Assembly: GCF_000719955.1 (NCBI RefSeq)
Contig: NZ_JOII01000001.1
Span: 62,001-126,000, forward strand
DNA length: 64,000 nt
Direction of reading: 5' to 3'
DNA from: Streptomyces albidoflavus
GTDB taxonomy: Bacteria; Actinomycetota; Actinomycetes; Streptomycetales; Streptomycetaceae
Position 1 is the stretch's first letter. Every line of letters begins with the position of its first letter. Shown one piece after another: positions 8,740 to 16,889 of this stretch. Under the pieces are notes generated by a model. The model did not search any database, was not told the DNA's origin, and saw only the letters and a list, made by a program, of their open reading frames with translations. A program made the translations under genes and the position numbers.

Positions 8740-9389
8740 TGCGAAGTCCCCCTCTTCGAATACACATCGGTGGTCTGCCAGACGCCCTTGTCGTTCTTCA
8801 CCAGCCGCGTGGTGTAGGCGACCAGGGAGTCACCTGAGCCGTCGACCGCGTCCGAGACCTTCCCGGACTTGAGGTCCTTGTTGAACGCCTTGGACTCGTC
8901 CGCGCAGTAGGACAGGGTCGCCTTGTCCTTCTTCTTGCCCTCGACGGTGACCTTGCGGTCGTAGTAGCGGACGGTGCCGGTCCAGGTGATCTTGTCGTCG
9001 TAGAAGCCCTGCACCCAGACGGCGGCACCCCGCGCGGCGTCGCCCGTGTTGTAGAAGCCGAAGGCGGGGCGTTCCAGCGAACGCGTGTGGATCGCCTCGT
9101 CCAGCGAGTTGATCCGCCCCTCGCTGTCCCGCAGGACGGCCTCGGCCACCGGGTCACCCGTGCCGCCGCCCTCGAAGACGTTCTTCATGTCCGTCGGCAG
9201 CTTGATCGCGGGGCGCTCGGCCTCGGGCGACGCACCGGGCTCCGGCGCGGCGCTCGAACCGCCGCCGCCGTCGGCCCCCGCGATCTTGTCGTCCTCACCG
9301 GACTTCCCGTCCCCGCCCCCGCAGGCGGACAGCGCCAGCGCGGCGGCCACTGCCAGTGAGACTGCGGGCAAAGAGCGGCGGTTCACCAT
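8730..9389 (-). CDS. Lipoprotein of unknown function
   Basis: A 219-residue exported lipoprotein. The ATG at 9389 follows a GGGGAG ribosome site and gives a textbook signal: MVNRRS, a hydrophobic core, lipobox LSAC with Cys23, then a Gly/Ser/Asp-rich linker to about residue 60. The mature domain (about 70-219) has regular charged and aromatic positions and two cysteines near the end (SYCADE and SQCQ). Its resemblance to small solute-binding-like domains in actinomycete lipoproteins is only an impression. Coupled to the following secreted protein by a ten-base overlap. Confidence 0.85.
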   Translation of the reverse strand: MVNRRSLPAVSLAVAAALALSACGGGDGKSGEDDKIAGADGGGGSSAAPEPGASPEAERPAIKLPTDMKNVFEGGGTGDPVAEAVLRDSEGRINSLDEAIHTRSLERPAFGFYNTGDAARGAAVWVQGFYDDKITWTGTVRYYDRKVTVEGKKKDKATLSYCADESKAFNKDLKSGKVSDAVDGSGDSLVAYTTRLVKNDKGVWQTTDVYSKRGTSQCQ

Positions 9390-9524
9390 GGACTCCCCGT
9401 GAGACAAACGTTCCCTCTGAGGAACTGACGCTACCGGCGGCTGTGTTGGTTTCGCCATAGCGATCCGGCGTGAGGCCGGGCACGGGGTGTGAAGACCGTG
9501 TGGGCCCGGCGCCGGGCGGTGCCC

Positions 9525-12203
9525 TCACCCTCCGGCCGACTGCTCCGCCTCGTCCACCAGCCGCGCCAGTTCCAGCCGGGAACGGACGCCGAGGGCCGCG
9601 AAGATCCGGCGCAGGTGGTAGTCGACGGTGCGGACGCTGACGGAGAGGGCGAGGGCGGTCTCACGGTTGGTGGCACCCCGCGCGACGTACCGGGCGATGC
9701 GGCGCTGCTGCGGGGTGAGAGAGGACAGGGCGGTGAGGTCCGGCGGGGACGACGGCGTGACCAGCGACCGCAGCTCGTCCCGGGCCTGACGGGCCCACAC
9801 GCCGGCCCCGCAGCGGGCGAAGCCGGCGACGGCGGCGCCGAGCCTGTCGCGTGCCTCGCGGGGCCGGCGGCGCCGTCGCAGCCATTTGCCGTGCAGCAGC
9901 GTGGTGCGGGCGTGCTCGAAGCCGCCGCCCGCCGCCGCGTGCCGGTCCAGGGCCAGCCGGTAGAGGGCGTCGGCCTCGTCGGTCGGGTCCAGCAGGGCCT
10001 GGCAGCGGGCGAGTTGGGCGGCGGCCTGGGGGTCCGCGCCGAAGCTCGCCCAGCCGGCGAAATCGTCCAGCAGCGTACGGGCCTCGGCGGCGCGTCCGGC
10101 GGGGACGGCCGCCTCCACGAAGCAGGGCACGGCCAGCCGCCACACCGCGAAGTGGCCGCGCCGGGGGCCCGGCAGGACCAGCAGGCCGAGCCGGTCGGCG
10201 GCCTCCAGCGGCCGGCCGCGCCCCAGGTCGGCCCGGCCCGCGGCCCACTGGGCGAGGGTGAGCACCTGGGCCAGGCCGTGGCTGCGGGCGGTGGCGCAGG
10301 CGGCCTCGACATGTTCCTCGACCACGTGCGGCTCGTCCTCGATGGAGGCGGCGAGCGCCAGGACGGCGTGGTGGTGCGCGGCCGTGTTGCGCTGCCCGGA
10401 CCGCAGGGCGGCGCGCAGCCCCTCCTCGGCGTGCGCCCGTGCCTCGGCGTGGCGTCCGGCGCGCAGCTCGGCGTAGGCGAGGTACTCCAGGGCGCGGGGC
10501 ACCAGCGCGGCCGAGCCCTCCTGCCGGGCTCCGGCCAGGGCCCGTGCGCCCGTCCGGCGGGCCGCCTCCACCTCGCCCAGGAGCAGCGCGGCGGTGGCGG
10601 AGCGCAGCAGCGCCTCGGGCGCCGCCGGCGTGGTGGTGCCCTGCTCCCGTACCCGGCCCAACCGCCGGGCGGCCGGGCCGAACCGGCCTTCGAGCAGGGC
10701 CCGCATCCCGGCCCGCTGGTCGCCCGGCGCCTCCGGTTCCGGCCCGTCCGGGGTGTCCGGGCCGAGGGAGGTGAGGCAGGCCGCGAGGTCACCGGCGGCC
10801 CAGGCGGCGTCGGCGGCGGCGAGCCGGGCGGCCTCGGCCCGTTCGAGGGCGGCGGGCGTGCAGAGGGCGGCGGCGAGCAGCAGGGCGTGGTGGGCGTCCC
10901 CGGCCGGCCCGTCCACGAGCGTGGCCAGGCCGCGTACGAGGGCGGGGCGCCCCCGGTCCCGAACGGGCAGGAGGTGCTCGGGGACGGCGGCGGCGAGCAG
11001 CCGGGCCCGGTGCGCGTCCCCCGCGTCCAGGGCGAGTTCGGCGGCACGGGTCTGCCGGCCGGCGCTCTCGGGTCCTGGCCCGGCGAGGACGGCGGCGCGG
11101 GCGCAGGCCAGGGAGCGCAGGGCGGGCGGCTCCTTCGCCCCGTCCGCCGTGGCCTCGGCGGCCAGGCGGGCCGCGAGCCCGGCGTCCGCCGCGCCGTCCG
11201 CCGCCGACCAGGAGCGGTGCAGCAGGGCGGTGAGCCGGTGTCCGTCCGCCGCGTACTCCTCGGCGAGCGCGTGGTGCGCGGCCCGGCGCCGGGCCGGGGA
11301 GGCGGCGGCGTACAGGGCCCGGCCCAGCAGGGGGCTGCGGAAGCCGAGGGTGTCGCCGGCGTCGTGGAGCAGGGCGGGTGGGGAGGCGGGGTCCGGGCGG
11401 GCGCCGGGGACGAGGCGGTTCAGGGCGCGCAGGGCCAGGCGGGTGTCGACGCGGTCGGCACCGGCCGGACGGGTGCCCGCGGCCACCAGCACCGCCAGTG
11501 CCGCCGTCCGGGGATCGTGGCCGGTCAGGGCCGGGCCCGCGACCCTCGCCAGGGTGGCCGCGTCGGCGAGGGGGCGGGGCAGCGGGGCGCGTCCGCGCAG
11601 CGCCGCCGGGGACAGGTGGTGGACCAGGGCGCGCAGCAGGGCGGGGTTGCCCTCGCCCTCCGCGATCAACTCGGCGGCCACGGACGGCTCCACGGTCTCC
11701 CGTGCCGCCTCCGCGAGCAGGGCGGCGGCCTCCTGGGGGGCCAGCGGGTCCAGGTGGACGGCGGGCAGCGCGGCCAGTTCCCCGGGCAGCGGACGGTGGG
11801 TGGCGGCGGTGAGCAGGAGGCCGCCACCCGCCTCGGACAGCCGCTGGGCCGCCTCCCCGAGGAGCCGCCGGGCGGCGGGCGGCCACCGGTCGGCGTCGTC
11901 CGCGCACACCAGCGCCGGGACCCTGCCCTCGCCGCTCTCCACGGCGTGCAGCAGGGTCCCGGGGGTCCACTCCTGGTGGCGGGGCCCGGCGCCGGGTCCC
12001 GCCACCAGGTGGCCGGTGCTGCCCGCGCCCAGGACACGCGCCGCCCACCGCAGCACGGCGGTGCGGCCGAGGCCGGGCTCCCCGGCCACCAGCAGGGCGG
12101 TGCGGTGGGCGGGCGGCTGGTGCCACCAGGCGCGGACACGGCTCAACTGCGGTGCGCGGCCGTGCAGCCGCACCGTGGGGAGGGCGGGTTCCTCGCCGGT
12201 CAT
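9525..12203 (-). CDS. LAL-type LuxR-family transcriptional regulator
   Basis: An 892-residue large ATP-binding regulator. Residues 41-50 form the P-loop GEPGLGRTAV, where the usual Walker A Lys is Arg47. A Walker B-like ALVCADDADRW follows near 107-117. The middle is a long Ala/Arg/Leu-rich helical region with TPR-like character. The C-terminus carries a LuxR helix-turn-helix (LTPQQRRIARYVARGATNRE, then SVSVRTVDYHLRRIFAALGV). Start ATG 12203 is supported by a -10-like TAACCT exactly seven bases upstream, implying a leaderless mRNA. That promoter overlaps a perfect palindrome. Target genes are unknown; the esterase gene upstream in the same direction is a plausible neighbour target. Confidence 0.93.
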   Translation of the reverse strand: MTGEEPALPTVRLHGRAPQLSRVRAWWHQPPAHRTALLVAGEPGLGRTAVLRWAARVLGAGSTGHLVAGPGAGPRHQEWTPGTLLHAVESGEGRVPALVCADDADRWPPAARRLLGEAAQRLSEAGGGLLLTAATHRPLPGELAALPAVHLDPLAPQEAAALLAEAARETVEPSVAAELIAEGEGNPALLRALVHHLSPAALRGRAPLPRPLADAATLARVAGPALTGHDPRTAALAVLVAAGTRPAGADRVDTRLALRALNRLVPGARPDPASPPALLHDAGDTLGFRSPLLGRALYAAASPARRRAAHHALAEEYAADGHRLTALLHRSWSAADGAADAGLAARLAAEATADGAKEPPALRSLACARAAVLAGPGPESAGRQTRAAELALDAGDAHRARLLAAAVPEHLLPVRDRGRPALVRGLATLVDGPAGDAHHALLLAAALCTPAALERAEAARLAAADAAWAAGDLAACLTSLGPDTPDGPEPEAPGDQRAGMRALLEGRFGPAARRLGRVREQGTTTPAAPEALLRSATAALLLGEVEAARRTGARALAGARQEGSAALVPRALEYLAYAELRAGRHAEARAHAEEGLRAALRSGQRNTAAHHHAVLALAASIEDEPHVVEEHVEAACATARSHGLAQVLTLAQWAAGRADLGRGRPLEAADRLGLLVLPGPRRGHFAVWRLAVPCFVEAAVPAGRAAEARTLLDDFAGWASFGADPQAAAQLARCQALLDPTDEADALYRLALDRHAAAGGGFEHARTTLLHGKWLRRRRRPREARDRLGAAVAGFARCGAGVWARQARDELRSLVTPSSPPDLTALSSLTPQQRRIARYVARGATNRETALALSVSVRTVDYHLRRIFAALGVRSRLELARLVDEAEQSAGG

Positions 12204-12210
12204 CCCCGGG

Positions 12211-12229
12211 AGGTTACGCGTGCGTAACC
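12211..12229 (-). promoter_or_regulatory. Leaderless promoter of LAL gene overlapped by an 18-bp palindrome
   Basis: Read on the minus strand, TAACCT (12216-12211) is followed by seven bases and then the ATG of the LAL gene. The perfect palindrome GGTTACGCGTGCGTAACC (12212-12229, two 8-base arms around GT) covers this hexamer. A protein bound there would block RNA polymerase, so it is a candidate repressor or autoregulation site. A two-base centre makes an RNA hairpin unlikely. Confidence 0.6.
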
Positions 12230-12279
12230 CGGTGCGGAAGCGGGCCGTCCGCCACTTCGGCCGTGCGAGGGGCGGTCCG

Positions 12280-13194
12280 TCAGCCACCGAGGGGGCACGT
12301 GCCCCGGTACTCCTCGATGTCGCGGTCGGGCACCGGCAGCGGGCAGAGGAACTGCTCGTAGCGGGTGTCGTCGTCGATGAAGCGCTTCAGCCAGGAGACG
12401 CTGTACTTGGCGATGGTGGTGTTGGAGAGGTTGGGCGCGAAGTGGGTGGCGTTGTTCAGCTCCAGGTAGGCGCGGTCCGTGCTGGACGGCAGGCTGGAGT
12501 AGAACGGCTTCGCGTGGGTGGCGACCGGGGCGACGGTGTCCCCGTCGGCGCCCACGACCAGCGTCGGGGTGGTCACCTCGGGCCAGGTCTTGTCCAGGTT
12601 CCACGGCGTGAGCGGGATCGCCGCCTTCAGCGAGGGCCGTGACTTGGCCGCCTCCAGCGTGCCGCCGCCGCCCATCGAGTGGCCGATGACGCCGAGCCGG
12701 GTGCCGTCGATCCGTGTTCTGGCGGAGCTGCGCTCCGTCAGGTAGTCGAGGGCGGCGAGCATCTGGCGGCCGCGTGAGTCGGGCTGGTCGAGGGTGGTCA
12801 GCGTGTCGATGGTGAAGACGACGAAGCCCTGCGAGGCCAGGCGCGGCCCAAGCCAGGCCATGGAGGACTCGGTCGCGGTGAAGCCCGGGGTGACCACGAC
12901 GGCCCCGAAGGTGCCGTCGCCGGTGCTGGTCGGGTAGTAGATGGTGCCCCCGCCGAAGCCGGAGACGACCAGCGAGGAGACGGAGGTCTGCGAGACGGCG
13001 TACGGGCCGCGCGGCGCCTCGATGCTCGCCCGGGTGGGCGCGGGGCCGCGCTCGTACGGGTTGTCCGCGGCCTGCGCGCCGGGGGTGGAGAGCGTGGTGA
13101 GGCCGACGACGGCGGCCACGGCGGCGGCCGAGGCGGCCAGGCGGCGGCTCAGGCCGGGGGCCTGGGTGGTTCCGGTACGTGGGGTGGAGTGCAC
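12280..13194 (-). CDS. Secreted polyester hydrolase / cutinase-type esterase
   Basis: An alpha/beta hydrolase of the bacterial cutinase/PET-hydrolase family (dienelactone-hydrolase-like superfamily), 304 residues. It starts at GTG 13194 after GAGAGGA, with a Sec signal peptide ending AQA near residue 40. All catalytic elements are visible: nucleophile elbow GHSMGGGG, acid in [20 protein letters not shown] and histidine in [15 protein letters not shown]. It also has oxyanion-hole VTPGFTA, the C-terminal [20 protein letters not shown] and a likely disulfide of the two last cysteines. The length and order agree with thermobifida cutinases and LCC. Activity on polyester is inferred from family membership; natural substrates may be cutin-like or lipid esters. 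Confidence 0.93.
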   Translation of the reverse strand: MHSTPRTGTTQAPGLSRRLAASAAAVAAVVGLTTLSTPGAQAADNPYERGPAPTRASIEAPRGPYAVSQTSVSSLVVSGFGGGTIYYPTSTGDGTFGAVVVTPGFTATESSMAWLGPRLASQGFVVFTIDTLTTLDQPDSRGRQMLAALDYLTERSSARTRIDGTRLGVIGHSMGGGGTLEAAKSRPSLKAAIPLTPWNLDKTWPEVTTPTLVVGADGDTVAPVATHAKPFYSSLPSSTDRAYLELNNATHFAPNLSNTTIAKYSVSWLKRFIDDDTRYEQFLCPLPVPDRDIEEYRGTCPLGG

Positions 13195-13345
13195 GGCGAG
13201 CGTCCTCTCGGTCGTGGGGCCCGGCCGCGGCGCGGTCCCGCCGGGACCCGGGCGCCCAGGGCGCCACGAGCCTGACGACACCGCTTCACGGGCGAGTTGG
13301 CTCTGCCACTGTCGGTGCCCCACCGTGCCCGGGCCACCGGCAGAA

Positions 13346-14305
13346 TCACCGGTCCTGGCGCCCGTCCGCCGGCGCGGCCCCCCGTCCCCGCCGCATCCGC
13401 CACAGCCACTTCTGCGCCAGCAGGGTCAGCGTCCCCGCGACGGAGATGGCGACCAGGTTGAGGAGGAGCTGTTCGCTGGAGGCGCGGGTCTGGGCGTAGT
13501 TGCCGTAGGAGAGGGCGACGGCGGCGTTGGCGGCGGCCGGGATGGTGGTGACGGAGATGGCGACGCCGACCAGGGCGCCGGACTTGGCGGAGGTGAGGGA
13601 GAGGGTGCCGGCGACTCCGGCGAGGACGCCGACGATCAGGGAGAACTCGTCGGGCGAGACGATGAACTCGGTGATCGGGCGGTGCCTGGTCAGCTGCTCG
13701 GCGTGGAAGAGTCCGGCCGCGTCCATGGCGAGGCTGAACAGCACGGTCACGGCGATGGCGACGGCGAACCCGACCAGCAGGCAGATCAGGCAGCGCGCCA
13801 CGAGCCGGTGGCGCCGCTCCACCATGGCCACCGAGACCCCGGCCAGGGGGCCGAAGTCGGGGCCGATGGCCATGGCGCCGACGATCAGCACCGCGTTGTC
13901 GAGGACCACCCCGCAGGCGGCGAGCGTGGTGGCGAGGGTCATGAAGGAGAGGTAGGTGACGGAGAGCGTCGACTCCTCGTGGGTGATCTCGGCGAGCTGG
14001 TCCCACAGCACGGCGTCCGCGCTGTCCCCCGGCGCCTCCTTCTCGGCCCGGTCGGCTCCCTGCGACACCGTCAGGTCCACGTTCTCGACCGCGATCGACC
14101 CGTACGCGTCGACGCCCAGCCGGCGCAGGGCGTGCACCGCGTCGTCGCCCGACTCGCGGGCCACGTCGCAGAGGATCACGTCCCCCTCCGGCTCGCGGGC
14201 GGCCCCGGGGAGCACGATGAGGTTGTACGTGCCGGGGACGCCCCGCAGCGTGGTGACGGTCTCCTCGGTGCGCTCGGCCGGGGTGATGATCCGCAAGTGC
14301 AGCAT
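13346..14305 (-). CDS. DUF389 membrane protein
   Basis: A 319-residue member of the DUF389 family, function not established. The N-terminal 100 residues form a cytoplasmic ferredoxin-like region ([19 protein letters not shown]). About six membrane segments follow, with the family hallmark [19 protein letters not shown] near 150 and [20 protein letters not shown] near 240. Start ATG 14305 is preceded by TAACCT with six bases between, so the mRNA is probably leaderless. The C-terminus is short and basic. It lies between the secreted esterase and the FGE-like gene, all on the same strand but with no obvious functional link. Confidence 0.93.
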   Translation of the reverse strand: MLHLRIITPAERTEETVTTLRGVPGTYNLIVLPGAAREPEGDVILCDVARESGDDAVHALRRLGVDAYGSIAVENVDLTVSQGADRAEKEAPGDSADAVLWDQLAEITHEESTLSVTYLSFMTLATTLAACGVVLDNAVLIVGAMAIGPDFGPLAGVSVAMVERRHRLVARCLICLLVGFAVAIAVTVLFSLAMDAAGLFHAEQLTRHRPITEFIVSPDEFSLIVGVLAGVAGTLSLTSAKSGALVGVAISVTTIPAAANAAVALSYGNYAQTRASSEQLLLNLVAISVAGTLTLLAQKWLWRMRRGRGAAPADGRQDR

Positions 14306-14311
14306 GACGGC

Positions 14312-14317
14312 AGGTTA
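14312..14317 (-). promoter_or_regulatory. Leaderless -10 element of DUF389 gene
   Basis: TAACCT on the minus strand, six bases before the ATG of the DUF389 gene. The same hexamer and near-identical spacing occur at the LAL and M20 genes. It overlaps the stop codon of the upstream FGE-like gene. Confidence 0.5.
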
Positions 14318-15118
14318 GGCCGGGCGGGGGCCCCGCGGCCGGGTTCCGCGCGTGTCCGCGTCGGCGGCCAGGCGGAAGCCGACGCCGATCGCGGCGAGGT
14401 CGCGCTCGTAGGCGCCGTGGCGGCGGGCGCAGCGGGCCAGGTCGATGTCGTGGCGGAAGGCGCCGCCCCGGGTGATGTGCGGGTCGAAGGCCCACTCCTC
14501 GGTGGCCGGGACCCCGGCGGGGGCGCCGGGGTAGGGGGCGTACCGGGTGGAGGTCCACTCGTCGGCGTTGCCCGCGAGGTCCAGCACGCCGTACGGGCTC
14601 GCGCCCCCGGGGAACGACCCGACCGGCGCGGTGGTGCCGAGGCCGAGGTCGACGAGGTTGGCGAGGCCGGTGCGGTAGGTGTCGCCCCAGGGGAACTCGC
14701 GGTCGTCGTCGCCCCGGGCCGCCCGCTCCCACTCGTCCTCGGTGGGCAGCCGGATCCGCCCCGGCGTGCCGAGCCGTTCCCCGAGCCAGCGGCAGTACGC
14801 GGTGGCCGCCTCCCAGGTGACACCGGTGACCGGGTGGTCCGCCGGGGCCTCGGGCGAGGGGCGCCCGGTGGCCCGCGCGAACGCCGCCCACCGCCCCACC
14901 GTGACCTGCGTCCGCGCGATCCGGAACGCGGGTACGCGGACCCGGCTGCGGGGCGCCTCCTTGCGGTACCACTCCACCGGCACCCCGGTCCGCGCGTACC
15001 GCTCGGCCACCTCCTCGATCGCCTCGGCGGGCGTACCGCGCAGCAGCCAGCCGTCCGGCACCTCCACCCAGTCGACCGCCTCGACACCCCCGGCGCCCTG
15101 CTCCCCGTTCCCGTCCAC
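14315..15118 (-). CDS. SUMF1/FGE-fold protein lacking the catalytic cysteines
   Basis: A 267-residue protein of the formylglycine-generating enzyme/SUMF1 fold. Family elements are clear: [91 protein letters not shown] and RGGAFR. True FGE carries two redox cysteines near the C-terminus; here the matching segment ([14 protein letters not shown]) has only one cysteine, in a different setting. A formylglycine-generating role is therefore unlikely; it may be a binding or structural member of the fold. Start GTG 15118 follows GGGGGGAAG. There is no sulfatase gene nearby. Confidence 0.85.
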   Translation of the reverse strand: MDGNGEQGAGGVEAVDWVEVPDGWLLRGTPAEAIEEVAERYARTGVPVEWYRKEAPRSRVRVPAFRIARTQVTVGRWAAFARATGRPSPEAPADHPVTGVTWEAATAYCRWLGERLGTPGRIRLPTEDEWERAARGDDDREFPWGDTYRTGLANLVDLGLGTTAPVGSFPGGASPYGVLDLAGNADEWTSTRYAPYPGAPAGVPATEEWAFDPHITRGGAFRHDIDLARCARRHGAYERDLAAIGVGFRLAADADTRGTRPRGPRPA

Positions 15119-15230
15119 GCTTCCCCCCGTCCGCCGTCCCGCCCTGCCCTGTCCCTTCTCATGATCGGCACCGGAACGCGGTGCGGGATCGGCCGACCGC
15201 CCCCGCAACCGGGGACCTTGGGCCTAGGAC

Positions 15231-15275
15231 GACAGGAGGACAGGCCGACAGGCGGGGCGGACCCCCTGATAGCCT
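15231..15275 (+). promoter_or_regulatory. Putative promoter with tandem GACAGG repeats
   Basis: Three copies of GACAGG recur every eight bases (15231, 15239, 15247). A -10-like TAGCCT lies at 15270-15275, and the third repeat ends 17 bases before it, in -35 position. The next start codon is 45 bases further on. The repeats could be binding sites for a regulator of the 15321 gene. Confidence 0.35.
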
Positions 15276-15320
15276 GCGCTCTTCGTCCGGTGCCCGGACG
15301 GAGTCCCCCGGCAGGTCACC

Positions 15321-16040
15321 ATGGACCCCGCTCAGCAGCAACTCACCGCCGCGCTCGACGCGTTGGACCTCGCCTTCGTGGACGAGGAGCCGTTCACGGC
15401 CGGCGGGTGCACGTACTGCTACGGCGAGGAGCACTTCGCCGAGCTGTCCGGCCCGCCGCACCTGGTCTCCGAGGACATGATCTCGGCCGTGGCCTTCGAA
15501 GTGGACGACCACTGGCACGACTTCCCCCGCCTCTACCGCCGCCTGACCCCGCGCATCCTGCGCGCCGCCGCCACCGACACCCTCCACGTGGACGTGGAAG
15601 TCATCCCCAGCCGCCTCCTCCGGGCCGCCTGGACCACCTGGCCGCCCGCGCAGGCGGCGGCCCTCCGCGACTTCTGGCCCACCTGGTGGCGGGCCACCCT
15701 GCACACCCACCCCGACGCCGCCCCCATCTCCGCCCGGGAGGTACTGAGCGTCATCACCGTCGCCACCGGCACCCTGCGCCCCTGGCTCGACATCTGGACC
15801 TCCATCTGGACGGCGTCGGCCGACGCCCACCTGGCGGAGTTCGTCGACGACGTGCTGGTGGAGAGCGAGATCACCGACCTGGAGATGGGCTTCTACGGCG
15901 AGTACCACGCCACCGCCGAACTGATGGACTGGCTCCTCACCGACATACGCGACCGCGTCCACGAACCCCGCCTGGACGACCCGGACCACCTCGACTTCCT
16001 CCTCACGGAGGCCCGGGCCGCCAGGCCGGGCACCCCGTGA
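15321..16040 (+). CDS. Conserved hypothetical protein
   Basis: A 239-residue soluble protein with no family I recognise. It has strong codon bias at third positions, so it is a real gene. It is acidic, rich in Trp and His, with a CTYCYGEEHFAEL segment near residues 29-41 (a CxxC pair that might bind metal) and long helical stretches such as ADAHLAEFVDDVLVESEITD. There is no signal peptide or membrane segment. It starts at ATG 15321 after a short spacer. It stands alone, divergent from the FGE-like gene. Streptomycete genomes often carry such orphan cytosolic proteins. Confidence 0.8.
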   Translation: MDPAQQQLTAALDALDLAFVDEEPFTAGGCTYCYGEEHFAELSGPPHLVSEDMISAVAFEVDDHWHDFPRLYRRLTPRILRAAATDTLHVDVEVIPSRLLRAAWTTWPPAQAAALRDFWPTWWRATLHTHPDAAPISAREVLSVITVATGTLRPWLDIWTSIWTASADAHLAEFVDDVLVESEITDLEMGFYGEYHATAELMDWLLTDIRDRVHEPRLDDPDHLDFLLTEARAARPGTP

Positions 16041-16116
16041 CCCGGTTCAGCGCTCCGTCCGGGGGCAGACGCGGACAAAGGGAACAGCCCCCGGCAGCAC
16101 GGGAAGAGGAGACGTC

Positions 16117-16248
16117 ATGCACACCCTCGACGCGGTGAACACCCTGGCTCAGCAGACCGGGGAGAACGTGCCCCCGTGGCTGACCGTGCTGGTCATGGCC
16201 GGCTGCCTGGTGATGGTGGTCGTGCTGCTGCGGCGCAGGGAGGAGTGA
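16117..16248 (+). CDS. Small single-pass membrane protein (43 aa)
   Basis: A short gene starting at ATG 16117 behind GAAGAGGAG with ideal spacing. Every codon but one ends in G or C. The protein has an amphipathic N-terminus, one membrane helix (about residues 21-38, WLTVLVMAGCLVMVVVLL) and a basic RRREE tail, a positive-inside tail-anchor layout. Function is unknown. It converges with and overlaps the 16193-16747 gene by 56 bases. Its codon statistics in the overlap are better than those of the opposing gene. Confidence 0.65.
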   Translation: MHTLDAVNTLAQQTGENVPPWLTVLVMAGCLVMVVVLLRRREE

Positions 16249-16747
16249 GCGCGGCCGCGACCGGGCGCGGTGTGTGACGCGGCCAGGCCGTACCCGCGCA
16301 CTCCGTCGCGGCCGCGCGGAACTCCGCCATGAGCACGCCTCCGGGACTCGCTCCGAACACCGGGTACTCCGCACGGTGGTAGCAGGCCCAGTAACTCACC
16401 GCGCGCCGCTCCGTGCGCGCGAAGAACTCCGCGTTCCGCACGATGAAGGCCCCGTAGAGACGACGCCGCGGAGAGTGCGGGACGGTGATTCCGGGAAGCC
16501 CGCGCCTGATCGCCTCCTGGATCTCCCGCACGTACTCGCCGGCCTGCTGGATCACGTACGGCACGACCCACGGCTCGGTTGGGGACAGGAGCGCTTCCAG
16601 GTGGCGCTGCCGGACGTGACCGTCGTGGTGGCGGGAGTACAGGCAGTGCAGGATCAGGCGCTGGGTGCCGGTCAGGCCCGGCCCGGGGCACTCCCCCGGT
16701 TCCTCGTCGTAGACGCGCGAGGGGATGTCGACGCTCTCACCCGTCAC
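16193..16747 (-). CDS. Hypothetical protein
   Basis: A 184-residue protein without recognised family. The centre is convincing: TGTQRLILHCLYSRHHDGHVRQRHLEALLSP and EPWVVPYVIQQAGEYVREIQEAIRRG look like a helical, possibly DNA- or protein-binding core. GAFIVRNAEFFARTERRAVSYW follows. The last 30 or so residues are Ala/Pro-rich with poor third-base GC where they overlap the opposing small gene. The functional protein may therefore end earlier, or the tail may be recent. The start is GTG 16747, whose ribosome site is weak. Confidence 0.6.
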   Translation of the reverse strand: MTGESVDIPSRVYDEEPGECPGPGLTGTQRLILHCLYSRHHDGHVRQRHLEALLSPTEPWVVPYVIQQAGEYVREIQEAIRRGLPGITVPHSPRRRLYGAFIVRNAEFFARTERRAVSYWACYHRAEYPVFGASPGGVLMAEFRAAATECAGTAWPRHTPRPVAAALTPPCAAAARPPSPGSRP

Positions 16748-16889
16748 GACGACCCGGAAGGGCTCCGCGGGGCCGGGCCGCGACTCCGGTACGAAGGCGG
16801 CGGCGCGCCGTACGTCTTCCGCGAGCCGGGCCGGGAACGCCCGGCCCCAGGCAGGGAGCCGGGCCCCGCCAGGCCCGGCCTCCCCCGTG

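Noticed and set aside
12941..16138. 1065-codon plus-strand frame across the DUF389 and FGE-like genes
   Set aside because: Low-complexity shadow; the minus strand carries recognisable families and good starts.
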